Assembly (NCBI RefSeq): GCF_022402485.1
Contig: NZ_JAKRSA010000027.1
Coordinates: 1 to 64,000 of the forward strand
From: Phenylobacterium sp.
GTDB taxonomy: Bacteria > Pseudomonadota > Alphaproteobacteria > Caulobacterales > Caulobacteraceae
Direction of reading: 5' to 3'
Length of the DNA: 64,000 nucleotides
Shown: in pieces, positions 10,012 through 18,597 of the stretch
Layout of the letters: every line of letters starts with the position of its first letter
Position numbering within the stretch: the first letter of the stretch is position 1
Position numbers and translations under genes: made by a program
Notes under the pieces: model-generated
Database searches by the model: none
Seen by the model: the letters and a program-made list of their open reading frames with translations, nothing else
What the model was told of the DNA's origin: nothing

Positions 10012-10545
10012 ATGTCTCGTATCGGAAAGAAGACGGTTCCCGTCCCGAACGGGGTGCAGGTGACCATCTCGGGTCAGACCGTGACGGTGAAGGGTCCCAA
10101 GGGGCAACTCGCCTGGACGGTCGCCGAGGAGATCGAAATCCGTCAGGAGGGCACCGAGCTCGTTCTGGCCAAGAAGGTCGATACGACACGGGCTCAGGCC
10201 ATGTGGGGTCTCTCCCGCACCCTGGTCAGCAACATGGTCGTCGGGGTCACCGATGGCTACGAGCGCACCCTGGAACTGGTCGGCGTTGGCTATCGTGCGG
10301 CCATGAAGGGCGACATGCTCTCCATGCAGCTGGGCTTCAGCCACGACGTTGAGATCAAAGCCCCGGAGGGTGTGGCCTTCGCCACGCCCAAGCAGACCGA
10401 AGTCAAGATCAGCGGCATTGATAAGCAGCTGGTCGGTGAGACCGCGGCCCGCATTCGCCGGATCCGTCCGCCTGAGCCCTACAAGGGCAAGGGTGTTCGT
10501 TACGCGGGCGAAAAGGTCCGTCGTAAGGAAGGCAAGAAGAAGTAA
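10012..10545 (+). CDS. rplF: Large ribosomal subunit protein L6
   Basis: Protein uL6 (177 residues) next to the sarcin-ricin loop. [19 protein letters not shown] and the C-terminal [19 protein letters not shown] are diagnostic. One base separates it from the rpsH stop, so coupling is likely. The frame extends upstream into rpsH but MSRIG is the conserved start. Confidence 0.98.
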   Translation: MSRIGKKTVPVPNGVQVTISGQTVTVKGPKGQLAWTVAEEIEIRQEGTELVLAKKVDTTRAQAMWGLSRTLVSNMVVGVTDGYERTLELVGVGYRAAMKGDMLSMQLGFSHDVEIKAPEGVAFATPKQTEVKISGIDKQLVGETAARIRRIRPPEPYKGKGVRYAGEKVRRKEGKKK

Positions 10546-10548
10546 GCC

Positions 10549-10905
10549 ATGGCGCTCTCTCCCCGTGACACCTCCAAGCGCCGCGCCGAGCGGAATCGCC
10601 GGCGTCTTCGTGCACTGTCCAACGGTCGCCCGCGTTTGTCGGTCTTCCGTTCGGACAAGAACATCTACGCCCAGGTCATCGATGATGAGCGTGGCGTCAC
10701 CCTGGCTGCAGCCTCGTCTCTGGAGGGCGATAAGCCATCCAAGGGCTCGGACAAGGACGCGGCCGCTCGCGTCGGTGCCCTGGTCGCTCAGCGCGCTATC
10801 GAAAAAGGCGTCAAGGACGTCGTCTTCGATCGCGGCAGCTACATCTTTCACGGTCGGATCAAGGCGCTGGCCGATGCCGCGCGTGAAGCCGGCTTGAACT
10901 TCTAA
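10549..10905 (+). CDS. rplR: Large ribosomal subunit protein L18
   Basis: Protein uL18 (118 residues), a 5S rRNA binding protein of the central protuberance together with L5. [20 protein letters not shown] and the [26 protein letters not shown] end are diagnostic. It starts 3 bases after rplF. Confidence 0.98.
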   Translation: MALSPRDTSKRRAERNRRRLRALSNGRPRLSVFRSDKNIYAQVIDDERGVTLAAASSLEGDKPSKGSDKDAAARVGALVAQRAIEKGVKDVVFDRGSYIFHGRIKALADAAREAGLNF

Positions 10906-10915
10906 GGGTAAGCGA

Positions 10916-11527
10916 ATGGCTCGTGGAAACGAACGCGGTGGCGGTGAACGCCGGGACCGCAATCGCGGGAACCCCGCGGAAGACCGCGCCGACAGCGACA
11001 TCGTCGAGAAGCTGGTGCACATCAACCGCGTCGCAGCGACCGTTAAGGGGGGCCGTCGGTTCTCCTTCGCCGCTCTGATGGTGGTCGGTGACCAGAAAGG
11101 CCGCGTGGGCTTTGGTCATGGCAAGGCGCGTGAAGTGCCTGAGGCCATCCGCAAGGCCACTGAAGAAGCCAAGAAGTCCATGATCCGCGTGCCGCTCCGC
11201 GAGAGCCGCACTCTGCATCACGACGGCAACGGTCGCTGGGGCGCAGGCAAGGTCATGGTCCGCGCGGCACCTCCCGGCACCGGCGTCATTGCCGGCGGCC
11301 CGATGCGCGCGGTTCTGGAAACCCTCGGGGTCCAGGACGTGGTCGGCAAGTCGGTGGGCTCGTCCAACCCCTACAACATGGTGCGCGCCACATTCGAGGC
11401 CCTCAAGGCCCAGGCGTCTCCGCGCCAGGTCGCCGCCAAGCGCGGCAAGAAGGTCAGCGACGTGATCGGCCGCCGTTCAGATGGCGCTTCGTCCGAGAGC
11501 GCCGTCGCCGCCGACGCTGAAGGATAA
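10916..11527 (+). CDS. rpsE: Small ribosomal subunit protein S5
   Basis: Protein uS5 (203 residues), which controls decoding accuracy at the back of the 30S subunit. It has a long Arg/Gly/Asn-rich N-terminal extension (about 30 residues), then the double-stranded-RNA-binding-like domain ([20 protein letters not shown]) and the [18 protein letters not shown] segment. The C-terminal Ser/Ala-rich tail is family-typical for alphaproteobacteria. Confidence 0.98.
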   Translation: MARGNERGGGERRDRNRGNPAEDRADSDIVEKLVHINRVAATVKGGRRFSFAALMVVGDQKGRVGFGHGKAREVPEAIRKATEEAKKSMIRVPLRESRTLHHDGNGRWGAGKVMVRAAPPGTGVIAGGPMRAVLETLGVQDVVGKSVGSSNPYNMVRATFEALKAQASPRQVAAKRGKKVSDVIGRRSDGASSESAVAADAEG

Positions 11528-11532
11528 GCGAT

Positions 11533-11712
11533 ATGGCCAGCCTTACTGTTCGTCAGACTGCCAGCCCGATCCGCCGGGCCAAGGATCAGCGCGCCACCCT
11601 GGTGGGCCTGGGCCTGAACCGGGTTGGTCGCGTCGCCACCCTGGACGACACGCCTTCGGTGCGTGGCATGATCCGCAAGGTGCAGCACATGGTTGAGGTG
11701 GTGGAGGGCTAG
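11533..11712 (+). CDS. rpmD: Large ribosomal subunit protein L30
   Basis: Protein uL30, only 59 residues, found by reading the frame after rpsE. The translation starts [20 protein letters not shown] and continues with [22 protein letters not shown], the family core, ending [10 protein letters not shown]. It starts 5 bases after the rpsE stop, in the conserved place between rpsE and rplO. Confidence 0.96.
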   Translation: MASLTVRQTASPIRRAKDQRATLVGLGLNRVGRVATLDDTPSVRGMIRKVQHMVEVVEG

Positions 11713-11731
11713 GCCGTCCACCCCAAGACCC

Positions 11732-11746
11732 GCCCCTAGGGGCTTT
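11732..11746 (+). promoter_or_regulatory. Palindrome between rpmD and rplO
   Basis: A perfect 12-base palindrome (GCCCCTAGGGGC, 11732-11743) is followed by TTT. As RNA it could form only a short hairpin. It may be a weak attenuator or an mRNA-processing element within the spc operon. Function is inferred. Confidence 0.35.
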
Positions 11747-11801
11747 GATTTCAGCCGAGTCGGGGTTCTCCCCGGCGTTAGATCTCTGAGGAGAGGCGAC
11801 T

Positions 11802-12290
11802 ATGACTAAGCTCAACGAACTGTCCCCCCGCGAAGGCTCTGTTAAGGGCCGCATGCGCGTGGGTCGCGGCCCGGGTTCGGGCAAGGGCAAGACCGCTGGC
11901 CGCGGTGTGAAGGGGCAGAAGTCCCGGACCGGCGTGTCCATCGCGGGCTTCGAGGGCGGCCAGATGCCGCTCCACATGCGGATGCCCAAGCGCGGCTTCA
12001 ACATGCATCGCCCCAAGGACTTCGCAGAGGTGAACCTGTGGCGCCTGGAGCAGGCCATTGCCGCCGGCAAGCTCGACGCCAAGGCCGCGATCGACGCCAA
12101 GGTGCTTGTCGCCGCGGGCGTTCTGCGTCGGGAGAAGGACGGCGTCCGTCTGCTGGGCAAGGGCGAGATCAACACCAAGATCAACATCACTGTCTATTCG
12201 GCCTCAGCCTCGGCGATCGCAGCTGTGGAAAAGGCTGGGGGCACGGTGACCACCCTGCGCCCGCAGACCGAAGCTGGTTCGGAAGGCTAA
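11802..12290 (+). CDS. rplO: Large ribosomal subunit protein L15
   Basis: Protein uL15 (162 residues), a late 50S assembly protein. The N-terminal [20 protein letters not shown], the Gly-rich [22 protein letters not shown] stretch and the [19 protein letters not shown] core are characteristic. A GAGGAGAGG ribosome site precedes the ATG. A gap of 89 bp separates it from rpmD, larger than between other members, and holds a palindrome. Confidence 0.98.
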   Translation: MTKLNELSPREGSVKGRMRVGRGPGSGKGKTAGRGVKGQKSRTGVSIAGFEGGQMPLHMRMPKRGFNMHRPKDFAEVNLWRLEQAIAAGKLDAKAAIDAKVLVAAGVLRREKDGVRLLGKGEINTKINITVYSASASAIAAVEKAGGTVTTLRPQTEAGSEG

Positions 12291-12323
12291 GGTCGACGGA
12301 CGCCCATGAGCGCTCCCGTCATT

Positions 12324-12339
12324 CGCCGGGTGACCGGCG
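12324..12339 (+). promoter_or_regulatory. GNRA hairpin between rplO and secY
   Basis: CGCCGG pairs perfectly with CGGCG preceded by C (12324-12329 with 12334-12339) around a GTGA tetraloop. It sits in the 145-bp gap before secY. With no T tract it is more likely an mRNA stability or processing element than a terminator. Confidence 0.4.
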
Positions 12340-12435
12340 GAGGGCAGGGCGCTTTCACCGCATGCCTGGCTGAGGCCAGTGACATGCGCCCGGGCCTCCC
12401 CTATGTGTGACCGGTTCTTAGACGCGGGGATCTAA

Positions 12436-13788
12436 ATGGCTTCGGCCGCCGAACAACTCGCAGCCAACTTGAACTTCGGCGCCTTTCAGAAGGCGACGGA
12501 GCTTCATAAGCGCATCGGTTTCACCCTTCTGGCGCTGATCATCTATCGCCTGGGGACCTATATTCCGATCCCAGGGATCGACCCGATCGCGTTCTCCCAG
12601 GCCTTTGAGGGCCAGGCCAGCGGCATTCTTGGCATGTTCAACATGTTCTCCGGCGGTGCCGTGGAACGGATGGCGATCTTCGCCCTGAACGTGATGCCCT
12701 ACATCTCGGCCTCGATCATCGTGCAGCTGCTCGGTGCGGTCTATCCGCCCTGGGAGAAGCTCCGGAAAGAGGGTGGGGAGGCTGGTCGCAAGACTCTCAA
12801 CCAATACACCCGCTATCTCACCGTTGTGCTGGCCGTGTTCCAGTCCTTCGGCATCGCCATGGGTCTCAGCGCCAGCCAGGGTCTGGTTCAGGATCCCGGG
12901 CCGTTCTTCATCGCCACCACCGTGGTGACACTGACCGGTGGCACCATGTTCCTGATGTGGCTGGGTGAGCAGATCACCAGCCGCGGGGTCGGCAATGGTA
13001 TCTCGCTGATCATTTTCGCCGGTATCATCGCGGTGCTGCCGCGGGGGATCTGGCAGATGTTCTCCATGACCCGGACCGGGGCGCTCTCGGGCGTCGGCAT
13101 GCTGCTGATCATGGGCATCGCCATCGCCGTCGTCATCGCCATCGTCTTCATGGAGCGCTCGCAGCGCCGCCTCCTGGTGCAATATCCCAAGCGCCAGCAG
13201 GGCAACCGCATGGTTGGCGGCGATACCTCGTTCCTGCCGCTGAAGATCAATACCGCCGGCGTGATCCCGCCGATCTTCGCCTCCAGCCTGCTGCTGTTGC
13301 CCACCACCGTCATGGGCTTCCTGGCAACAGCCGACCTGCCGCCCTGGGCGCAGTGGCTGCCGGGCACGGTCGGCGCGCTGCAGCACGGTCAGCCCCTGTT
13401 CATGGTGCTCTATGGTGCCCTGATCATCTTCTTCTGCTTCTTCTACACCTCCATCGTCTTCAACCCGGATGACACGGCGGAGAACCTCCGAAAGTACGGC
13501 GGGTTCCTGCCGGGGATACGGCCTGGAAAACGAACGGCGGAGTACCTTGATTACGTCCTCACCCGTTTGACGGTGATCGGGGCGGCCTACATCACCATTG
13601 TCTGCCTGCTGCCTGAAGCTTTGATCGGATTTTACAACGCGCCCTTCTATCTGGGGGGCACCTCGATCCTCATCGTGGTTACGGTCACCATGGACACCGT
13701 GACCCAGATCCAATCTCATTTGCTCGCCCATCAGTACGAAGGCCTCATCAAGAAGTCGAAGCTGCGGGGCGGTCGCGGACGGTCCTAA
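12436..13788 (+). CDS. secY: Preprotein translocase subunit SecY
   Basis: Core channel of the Sec translocon in the inner membrane (450 residues). Ten hydrophobic segments can be followed. Diagnostic stretches are GTYIPIPGID (loop after TM1), the plug region near FNMFSGGAVERMAIFALNVMPYISASIIVQ, NPDDTAENLRKYGGFLPGIRPG and the cytosolic C-tail ending KLRGGRGRS. It is the conserved partner of the spc operon and leads directly into adk. A longer antisense frame across it is a compositional shadow. Confidence 0.98.
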   Translation: MASAAEQLAANLNFGAFQKATELHKRIGFTLLALIIYRLGTYIPIPGIDPIAFSQAFEGQASGILGMFNMFSGGAVERMAIFALNVMPYISASIIVQLLGAVYPPWEKLRKEGGEAGRKTLNQYTRYLTVVLAVFQSFGIAMGLSASQGLVQDPGPFFIATTVVTLTGGTMFLMWLGEQITSRGVGNGISLIIFAGIIAVLPRGIWQMFSMTRTGALSGVGMLLIMGIAIAVVIAIVFMERSQRRLLVQYPKRQQGNRMVGGDTSFLPLKINTAGVIPPIFASSLLLLPTTVMGFLATADLPPWAQWLPGTVGALQHGQPLFMVLYGALIIFFCFFYTSIVFNPDDTAENLRKYGGFLPGIRPGKRTAEYLDYVLTRLTVIGAAYITIVCLLPEALIGFYNAPFYLGGTSILIVVTVTMDTVTQIQSHLLAHQYEGLIKKSKLRGGRGRS

Positions 13789-13848
13789 AGGGGGACTGTG
13801 CGCTATACGCCGCGCCAAATTTGGCCGGTGGGGGAGGGTATTTCGAAG

Positions 13849-14421
13849 ATGAACCTGATTTTGTTTGGTCCGCCGGCGGCGGGAAAAGGCACTCAGGCCA
13901 AGCGGCTGGTGAGCGAGAAGGGCATGGTCCAGCTCTCAACGGGGGACATGCTGCGCGCGGCGATCAGCTCGGGCTCTGAGCTCGGCAAGCGGGTTGAGGG
14001 GATCATGCAGCGTGGCGAGCTCGTCTCGGACGAGATCGTCATCGCCCTGATCGAAGAGCGGCTTGAGGAGACCGAAAAGGCTGGCGGCGCCATCTTTGAC
14101 GGCTTCCCGCGCACCCTGGCCCAGGCAGAAGCCCTCGACGCCATGTTGGCGGGGCGCGGCGCCAAGATTGACCTGGTCATCCGACTCAAGGTTGACGACC
14201 AGGCTCTGATGGACCGGATCGCCACGCGGTACGCTGAGACGGCCCGACCTGACGACAATCCCGAAAGCTTCAAGGTTCGCCTTGGGGCCTATAACGACCA
14301 GACCGCACCCCTGCTGCCCTACTACCAAGGCCAGAACAAACTGGTTGAGGTGGACGGCATGGAGGCGATCGACGCGGTGGCCCAGGCCATCGACCGGGCC
14401 ATGGGGGCACCGCGCCCCTAG
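13849..14421 (+). CDS. adk: Adenylate kinase (short LID form)
   Basis: Catalyses ATP + AMP = 2 ADP in the cytosol (190 residues). P-loop GPPAAGKGTQ at about 7-16, the AMP-site segment STGDMLRAAI, and DGFPRTLAQAEAL are present. The LID region is the short type without the zinc or beta-hairpin insert, as in other alphaproteobacteria. The ATG at 13849 fits the family start (MNLILFGPP); the open frame begins earlier at a GTG in the secY-adk gap. Confidence 0.97.
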   Translation: MNLILFGPPAAGKGTQAKRLVSEKGMVQLSTGDMLRAAISSGSELGKRVEGIMQRGELVSDEIVIALIEERLEETEKAGGAIFDGFPRTLAQAEALDAMLAGRGAKIDLVIRLKVDDQALMDRIATRYAETARPDDNPESFKVRLGAYNDQTAPLLPYYQGQNKLVEVDGMEAIDAVAQAIDRAMGAPRP

Positions 14422-14514
14422 GGCTCGACCCGCACAACCCAAACTTGAGGGCGCCGTTGTTCACGGAGTCCCCACCTTCGCCCACGGAGCGCACAGAAAT
14501 GTGTCGTTCCGCCA

Positions 14515-14542
14515 TTGACGGAAACGCAACGATCCATATAAC
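14515..14542 (+). promoter_or_regulatory. Candidate promoter of the rpsM-rpsK-rpoA-rplQ operon
   Basis: TTGACG at 14515-14520, a 16-base spacer and TATAAC at 14537-14542. Both boxes are close to consensus, and the site lies in the 216-bp gap between adk and rpsM. It suggests that the alpha operon can be transcribed independently of spc. Confidence 0.65.
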
Positions 14543-14637
14543 GGGGCGCTTCCGCGAAAGGGCGCGAAGGACGCACGGCAACCCATAGGTCGCCAGGCGC
14601 CGTTCGCGCATCTCTGCGTGACCAGGAGAATACCCCA

Positions 14638-15006
14638 GTGGCCCGCATCGCAGGCGTCAACATTCCGACTAACAAGCGCGTCGTGATCGCGCTGCAGTAC
14701 ATCCACGGCATCGGTCAGGCCAAGGCCGCCGAAATCGTTCAGAAGGTAGGTCTCGAGCCCGCGCGGCGCGTGAACCAGCTGACCGACGCTGAGGTGCTGC
14801 AAATCCGTGAAACCATCGACCGCGACTACCTGGTCGAGGGCGATCTTCGCCGCGACACGGCGGTCAGCATCAAGCGTTTGATGGATCTGGCCTGCTATCG
14901 CGGCCTGCGTCACCGCAAGGGCCTGCCGGTCCGCGGTCAGCGGACCCACACCAATGCGCGCACCCGCAAGGGCCCCGCCAAGCCGATCGCCGGCAAGAAG
15001 AAATAA
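14638..15006 (+). CDS. rpsM: Small ribosomal subunit protein S13
   Basis: Protein uS13 (122 residues) of the 30S head, contacting P-site tRNA and S19. It begins with a GTG codon: [20 protein letters not shown] follows directly, which fixes the start. CCAGGAGAA is the ribosome site. [22 protein letters not shown] near the end is diagnostic. First gene of the alpha operon, behind a good candidate promoter. Confidence 0.98.
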   Translation: MARIAGVNIPTNKRVVIALQYIHGIGQAKAAEIVQKVGLEPARRVNQLTDAEVLQIRETIDRDYLVEGDLRRDTAVSIKRLMDLACYRGLRHRKGLPVRGQRTHTNARTRKGPAKPIAGKKK

Positions 15007-15022
15007 TAAGAGAGCTTAGCCG

Positions 15023-15412
15023 ATGGCCAAAGAACCGGCGCGCGTCAAACGGCGTGAGCGCAAGAACATCACCTCCGGCGTGGCGCACGTGAACGCCTCG
15101 TTCAACAACACCATGATCACGATCACCGATGCGCAGGGGAACACCATTTCCTGGTCGTCGGCCGGGATGATGGGGTTCAAGGGCTCGCGGAAGTCGACCC
15201 CCTATGCCGCCCAGATGGCGGCTGAGGATGCTGGCCGCAAGGCCGCTGAGCACGGCGTGAAGACCCTGGAAGTGAACGTGTCCGGCCCGGGTTCGGGACG
15301 GGAATCGGCGCTGCGGGCGCTGCAGTCGGTTGGCATGACCATCACCACCATTCGTGATGTGACGCCGATCCCGCACAACGGCTGCCGTCCGCCCAAGCGC
15401 CGGCGCGTCTAA
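15023..15412 (+). CDS. rpsK: Small ribosomal subunit protein S11
   Basis: Protein uS11 (129 residues) on the 30S platform, part of the Shine-Dalgarno cleft. [37 protein letters not shown] and the C-terminal [15 protein letters not shown] are invariant family stretches. It begins 16 bp after rpsM. Confidence 0.98.
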   Translation: MAKEPARVKRRERKNITSGVAHVNASFNNTMITITDAQGNTISWSSAGMMGFKGSRKSTPYAAQMAAEDAGRKAAEHGVKTLEVNVSGPGSGRESALRALQSVGMTITTIRDVTPIPHNGCRPPKRRRV

Positions 15413-15435
15413 GGCCTGGCTTTCGCATCCCCCAA

Positions 15436-15461
15436 CGCCGGCCCGCGTTTCGCGGCCGGCG
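15436..15461 (+). promoter_or_regulatory. GC-rich hairpin between rpsK and rpoA
   Basis: Eleven base pairs with one bulged C (15436-15447 with 15451-15461) are closed by a TTT loop. No T run follows, so it probably does not stop transcription. It could set relative expression of rpoA against the ribosomal proteins. Confidence 0.4.
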
Positions 15462-15486
15462 ATCCTGCGTTTAGGGACACCCATCC

Positions 15487-16502
15487 GTGATCGAAAGAAA
15501 CTGGAACGAGCTCATCCGTCCCGAAAAGCCGCAAATCGAGACCGGTTCTGACGCCAGCCGCAAGGCGCGCATCGTCGCTGAACCTCTCGAGCGTGGCTTC
15601 GGTGTGACGCTGGGTAACAGCCTGCGCCGTGTTCTGTTGTCCTCCCTCCAGGGCGCGGCGGTGTCCGCCGTCCAGATCGACGGCGTGGTCCACGAGTTCT
15701 CCTCCCTCGAAGGTGTTCGTGAAGACGTCGTCGACATCGTCTTGAACATCAAGCAGCTGGCTGTGCGTATGCATGCCGAGGGCCCCAAGCGCATGACCCT
15801 GCGCGCCACGGGGCCTGGCGTGGTGACCGCCGGCCAGATCGAGACCCCCTCGGACATTGAGATCCTCAATCCTGACCACGTGCTCTGCACCCTGGATGAC
15901 GGTGCCAACGTGCGCATGGAGTTCACGGTCCAGACCGGCAAGGGTTACGTCCCGGCTGAGATGAACCGCCCAGAGGACGCCCCCATCGGTCTGATCGCCG
16001 TGGACGCTCTCTATTCGCCGGTGAAGCGCGTCGCCTATCGCGTCGAGCCCACCCGCCAGGGCCAGAGCCTCGACTATGATCGCCTGATCATGGAAGTGGA
16101 GACTAACGGTGCCGTCAGCCCCGTGGATGCAGTGGCCTATGCCGCCCGCATCCTCCAGGACCAGCTGCAGATCTTCATCACCTTCGAAGAGCCGAAGAAG
16201 AAGGTCGAAGGCGAAGCCAAGCCGGAACTGCCGTTCAACCCGGCCCTGCTGAAGAAGGTCGACGAGCTCGAACTGTCGGTCCGTTCGGCCAACTGCCTGA
16301 AGAACGATAATATCGTTTACATCGGCGACCTGATCCAAAAGACCGAAGCCGAGATGCTCCGCACCCCGAACTTCGGCCGAAAGTCGCTGAACGAGATCAA
16401 GAAGTCCTGGCCGGCATGGCGCTGCACCTGGGCATGGACGTGCCCAACTGGCCGCCGGAAAACATCGAAGACCTCGCCAAGAAGTTCGAAGACCAGATGT
16501 AG
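15487..16502 (+). pseudogene. rpoA: RNA polymerase subunit alpha, with a one-base deletion near the end
   Basis: RpoA assembles the core RNA polymerase through its N-terminal domain and contacts UP elements and activators through the alpha-CTD. Codons 1-305 encode a normal protein: N-terminal domain with [17 protein letters not shown], then the alpha-CTD through [11 protein letters not shown]. After the AAG at 16399-16401 the frame is lost and the text becomes Trp/Arg/Ser-rich, ending at a TGA at 16516-16518 (343 codons). Inserting one G there (AAG-GAA-GTC) restores [20 protein letters not shown] and a tail ending FEDQM, stopping at TAG 16500-16502 with 338 residues. The gene is essential, so a sequencing or assembly error is the likely explanation. 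The coordinates give the restored gene. Confidence 0.93.
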
Positions 16503-16520
16503 GACGTGTTCGCGCTGATT

Positions 16521-16542
16521 CCGGGCCGCTTCGGCGGCCTGG
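16521..16542 (+). promoter_or_regulatory. UUCG-capped hairpin between rpoA and rplQ
   Basis: A stem of nine pairs (16521-16529 with 16534-16542, one G-U) is closed by TTCG, the exceptionally stable tetraloop. It begins about 19 bases after the restored rpoA stop. No T tract follows. An mRNA-stability or partial-termination role before rplQ is inferred. The rest of the 182-bp gap shows nothing gene-like. Confidence 0.45.
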
Positions 16543-16684
16543 ACCCCGTGAAGCCGCACCAGCGGTGGAGGGTTCCGGCGCTTCGTTATGACCCAGGCGG
16601 GAGCAGGCTGGGATAGGTGACACAAGGCGTCGCCCCGCAGATGCGGGACCGCCAGGCGGGCTGGATAGCCCAGGAGAGTAAGAT

Positions 16685-17098
16685 ATGCGCCACGGTTACG
16701 CGCACCGCAAACTGGGCCGCACCAGCGCCCACCGGACCGCCATGTTCGCCAACATGGCCGCCAGCCTGATCAAGCACGAGCAGATCGTGACCACCCTGCC
16801 CAAGGCGAAGGAACTGCGTCCCTTCGTGGAGAAGCTGGTGACTTTGGCCAAGCGCGGCGACCTGCACGCCCGTCGTATCGCTATCAGCCGCGTCCGTGAC
16901 GTGGAGCAGGTGGGCAAGCTGTTCTCCACCCTCGGCCCGCGCTACAGCGCCCGCAACGGTGGCTATATCCGCGTGCTCAAGGCTGGCTATCGCTATGGCG
17001 ATAACGCGCCCTTGGCTGTCATCGAGTTCGTAGACCGCGATCCGTCCGAAAAGGGCAAGGATAGCGGCCCCAAGCCTGAGGCTTTTGCCGAGGACTAA
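16685..17098 (+). CDS. rplQ: Large ribosomal subunit protein L17
   Basis: Protein bL17 (137 residues) near the tunnel exit. [20 protein letters not shown] is the canonical start, followed by the [16 protein letters not shown] segment and [27 protein letters not shown]. The tail ([14 protein letters not shown]) is slightly extended. Last gene of the cluster, followed by a strong intrinsic terminator. Confidence 0.98.
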   Translation: MRHGYAHRKLGRTSAHRTAMFANMAASLIKHEQIVTTLPKAKELRPFVEKLVTLAKRGDLHARRIAISRVRDVEQVGKLFSTLGPRYSARNGGYIRVLKAGYRYGDNAPLAVIEFVDRDPSEKGKDSGPKPEAFAED

Positions 17099-17121
17099 GG
17101 TCCCGTTGGTCTGACGATTTG

Positions 17122-17153
17122 AAACCCCCAGGTGGCAATGCCTGGGGGTTTTT
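17122..17153 (+). terminator. Intrinsic terminator of the ribosomal cluster
   Basis: AAACCCCCAGG (17122-17132) pairs perfectly with CCTGGGGGTTT (17141-17151) around an 8-base loop, and the T run continues to 17153. It lies 24 bp after rplQ. Confidence 0.9.
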
Positions 17154-17228
17154 CTATGGTCGCGGCTTTAGGCTTCAGGCGACCTTCGACGCGCTCAAGC
17201 TGTCATCGAGGCGAGGTAACAAGAGCCC

Positions 17229-18476
17229 ATGACCCGGATCCCCCGCGCCCTGTTACTCCTCACGGTCCTGTTGGGCCTTTCAGCCTGTGCCACCGCCGCC
17301 CCGTCGCTGGGCCAAGATGCGAGGGTACCGGGCGGCCCCGTCGTTCTCATCTCCATAGACGGCTTCCATCCCGCCTATCTCGACCGGGGCGTGACCCCGA
17401 ACCTGGCGGCCCTGGCGGCGCGCGGGGTTCAGGCGGAGATGAAGGCATCCTTCCCCACCAAGACGTTTCCCAACCACTACACCCTGGTCACGGGGCTGCG
17501 CCCAGATCGCCACGGGATCATCGACAATGTCATGACTGATCCAGCGCTGCCCGGCCGGGTGTCCCGCCTGGGCGACCGGCATGAGGTCACCGATCCGGTC
17601 TGGTGGAACGGGGCCATGCCCATATGGGTCAGCGCCGAGCGGGCAGGGTTGAAAACCGCAACCCTGTTCTGGCCGGGCTCAGAGGCCCCCATAGCCGGGG
17701 TGCAGCCTTCCCATTGGATGACCTTTGACCAGACGATGAGTGCGCCCGACCGGGTTGCCCGCCTGCTGGCCTGGCTGGATGTCCCCAAGGCTGAACGTCC
17801 CGTCTTTCTGACCCTCTATTTCGATGAGGTGGACACCTATGGCCCCCGGTTTGGCCCCGACAGCCCGGAACTGGACGCCGCCCTGGCCCGCACTGACGCG
17901 GCCATCGGTCAGCTCGTAGCTGGGCTGAAGGGGCAGGGCCTGCTGGCCAGTGCCAATCTGATCGTCGTTTCTGACCACGGCATGGCCGCCACCTCGCGGT
18001 CGCGCATTGTCCGGCTGGAGGACCTGGTGTCGCCGGCTGATGGCCTGGTCCTGTCCACGGGCCCGCACCTGACCTTCGAGCCTGCCGAAGGGCGTCGGAT
18101 GCAGGTGGAGGCGGCCTTACTGCGACCGCACCCGCATATGGAGTGTTGGCGAAAGGGCGAGTTGCCCGAGCGCCTGGCGTTTGGTCATCACCCCCGGGTC
18201 GCCAGCCTCTTTTGCCTGGCCCAGACCGGCTGGGAGATCCTGCCGCAGAGCGCGGCTGAGCGCAGGCCCCTTGTGGGCGGTGCGCATGGCTATGACCCTG
18301 CCGATCCTGCGATGGCCTCGATCTTCATCGCAGCCGGGCCGGCGTTTCGATCCAACATGAGGATCCCCACCCTCGAAAACGTCGATGTCTATCCGTTGCT
18401 GGCCCGGCTTCTGGCCCTGGCGGCAGAACCCAACCAGGGCGATCCAGCGGCCCTTGAAGCGGCTCTGACGCAGTAG
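17229..18476 (+). CDS. Lipoprotein nucleotide pyrophosphatase/phosphodiesterase (alkaline-phosphatase superfamily)
   Basis: A type I phosphodiesterase/nucleotide pyrophosphatase-like enzyme (415 residues) that probably hydrolyses phosphodiesters outside the cytoplasm. The N-terminus carries a lipobox (LSAC, Cys about residue 19), so the mature protein should be membrane-anchored. The metal-site motifs are in order: VVLISIDGFHP (first Asp), SFPTKTFPNHYTLVTG (catalytic Thr), FDEVDTYGP, VVSDHGM and GAHGYDP. The third motif differs from the usual ExDxxGHxxGP: the position normally His is Pro, with a following FGPDS, which may change metal binding. It stands alone downstream of the rplQ terminator. 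Confidence 0.85.
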   Translation: MTRIPRALLLLTVLLGLSACATAAPSLGQDARVPGGPVVLISIDGFHPAYLDRGVTPNLAALAARGVQAEMKASFPTKTFPNHYTLVTGLRPDRHGIIDNVMTDPALPGRVSRLGDRHEVTDPVWWNGAMPIWVSAERAGLKTATLFWPGSEAPIAGVQPSHWMTFDQTMSAPDRVARLLAWLDVPKAERPVFLTLYFDEVDTYGPRFGPDSPELDAALARTDAAIGQLVAGLKGQGLLASANLIVVSDHGMAATSRSRIVRLEDLVSPADGLVLSTGPHLTFEPAEGRRMQVEAALLRPHPHMECWRKGELPERLAFGHHPRVASLFCLAQTGWEILPQSAAERRPLVGGAHGYDPADPAMASIFIAAGPAFRSNMRIPTLENVDVYPLLARLLALAAEPNQGDPAALEAALTQ

Positions 18477-18597
18477 GCTCCTGGTGTCAGAGAATTCACA
18501 GCAGACTCCTTCGGTCGCCGCGGGTCAGCCTGGACGCCAGCGGTGCTCGGGCGTAGGGATCGTTCCGCTTGTGTTCTGAGTGGACGGGGGGCGGGGG

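Noticed and set aside
12418-13818. A 466-codon minus-strand frame across secY, longer than secY itself
   Set aside because: Composition is Gly/Asp/His/Gln-rich and repetitive, as expected for the complement of a membrane protein in GC-rich DNA; SecY is certain.
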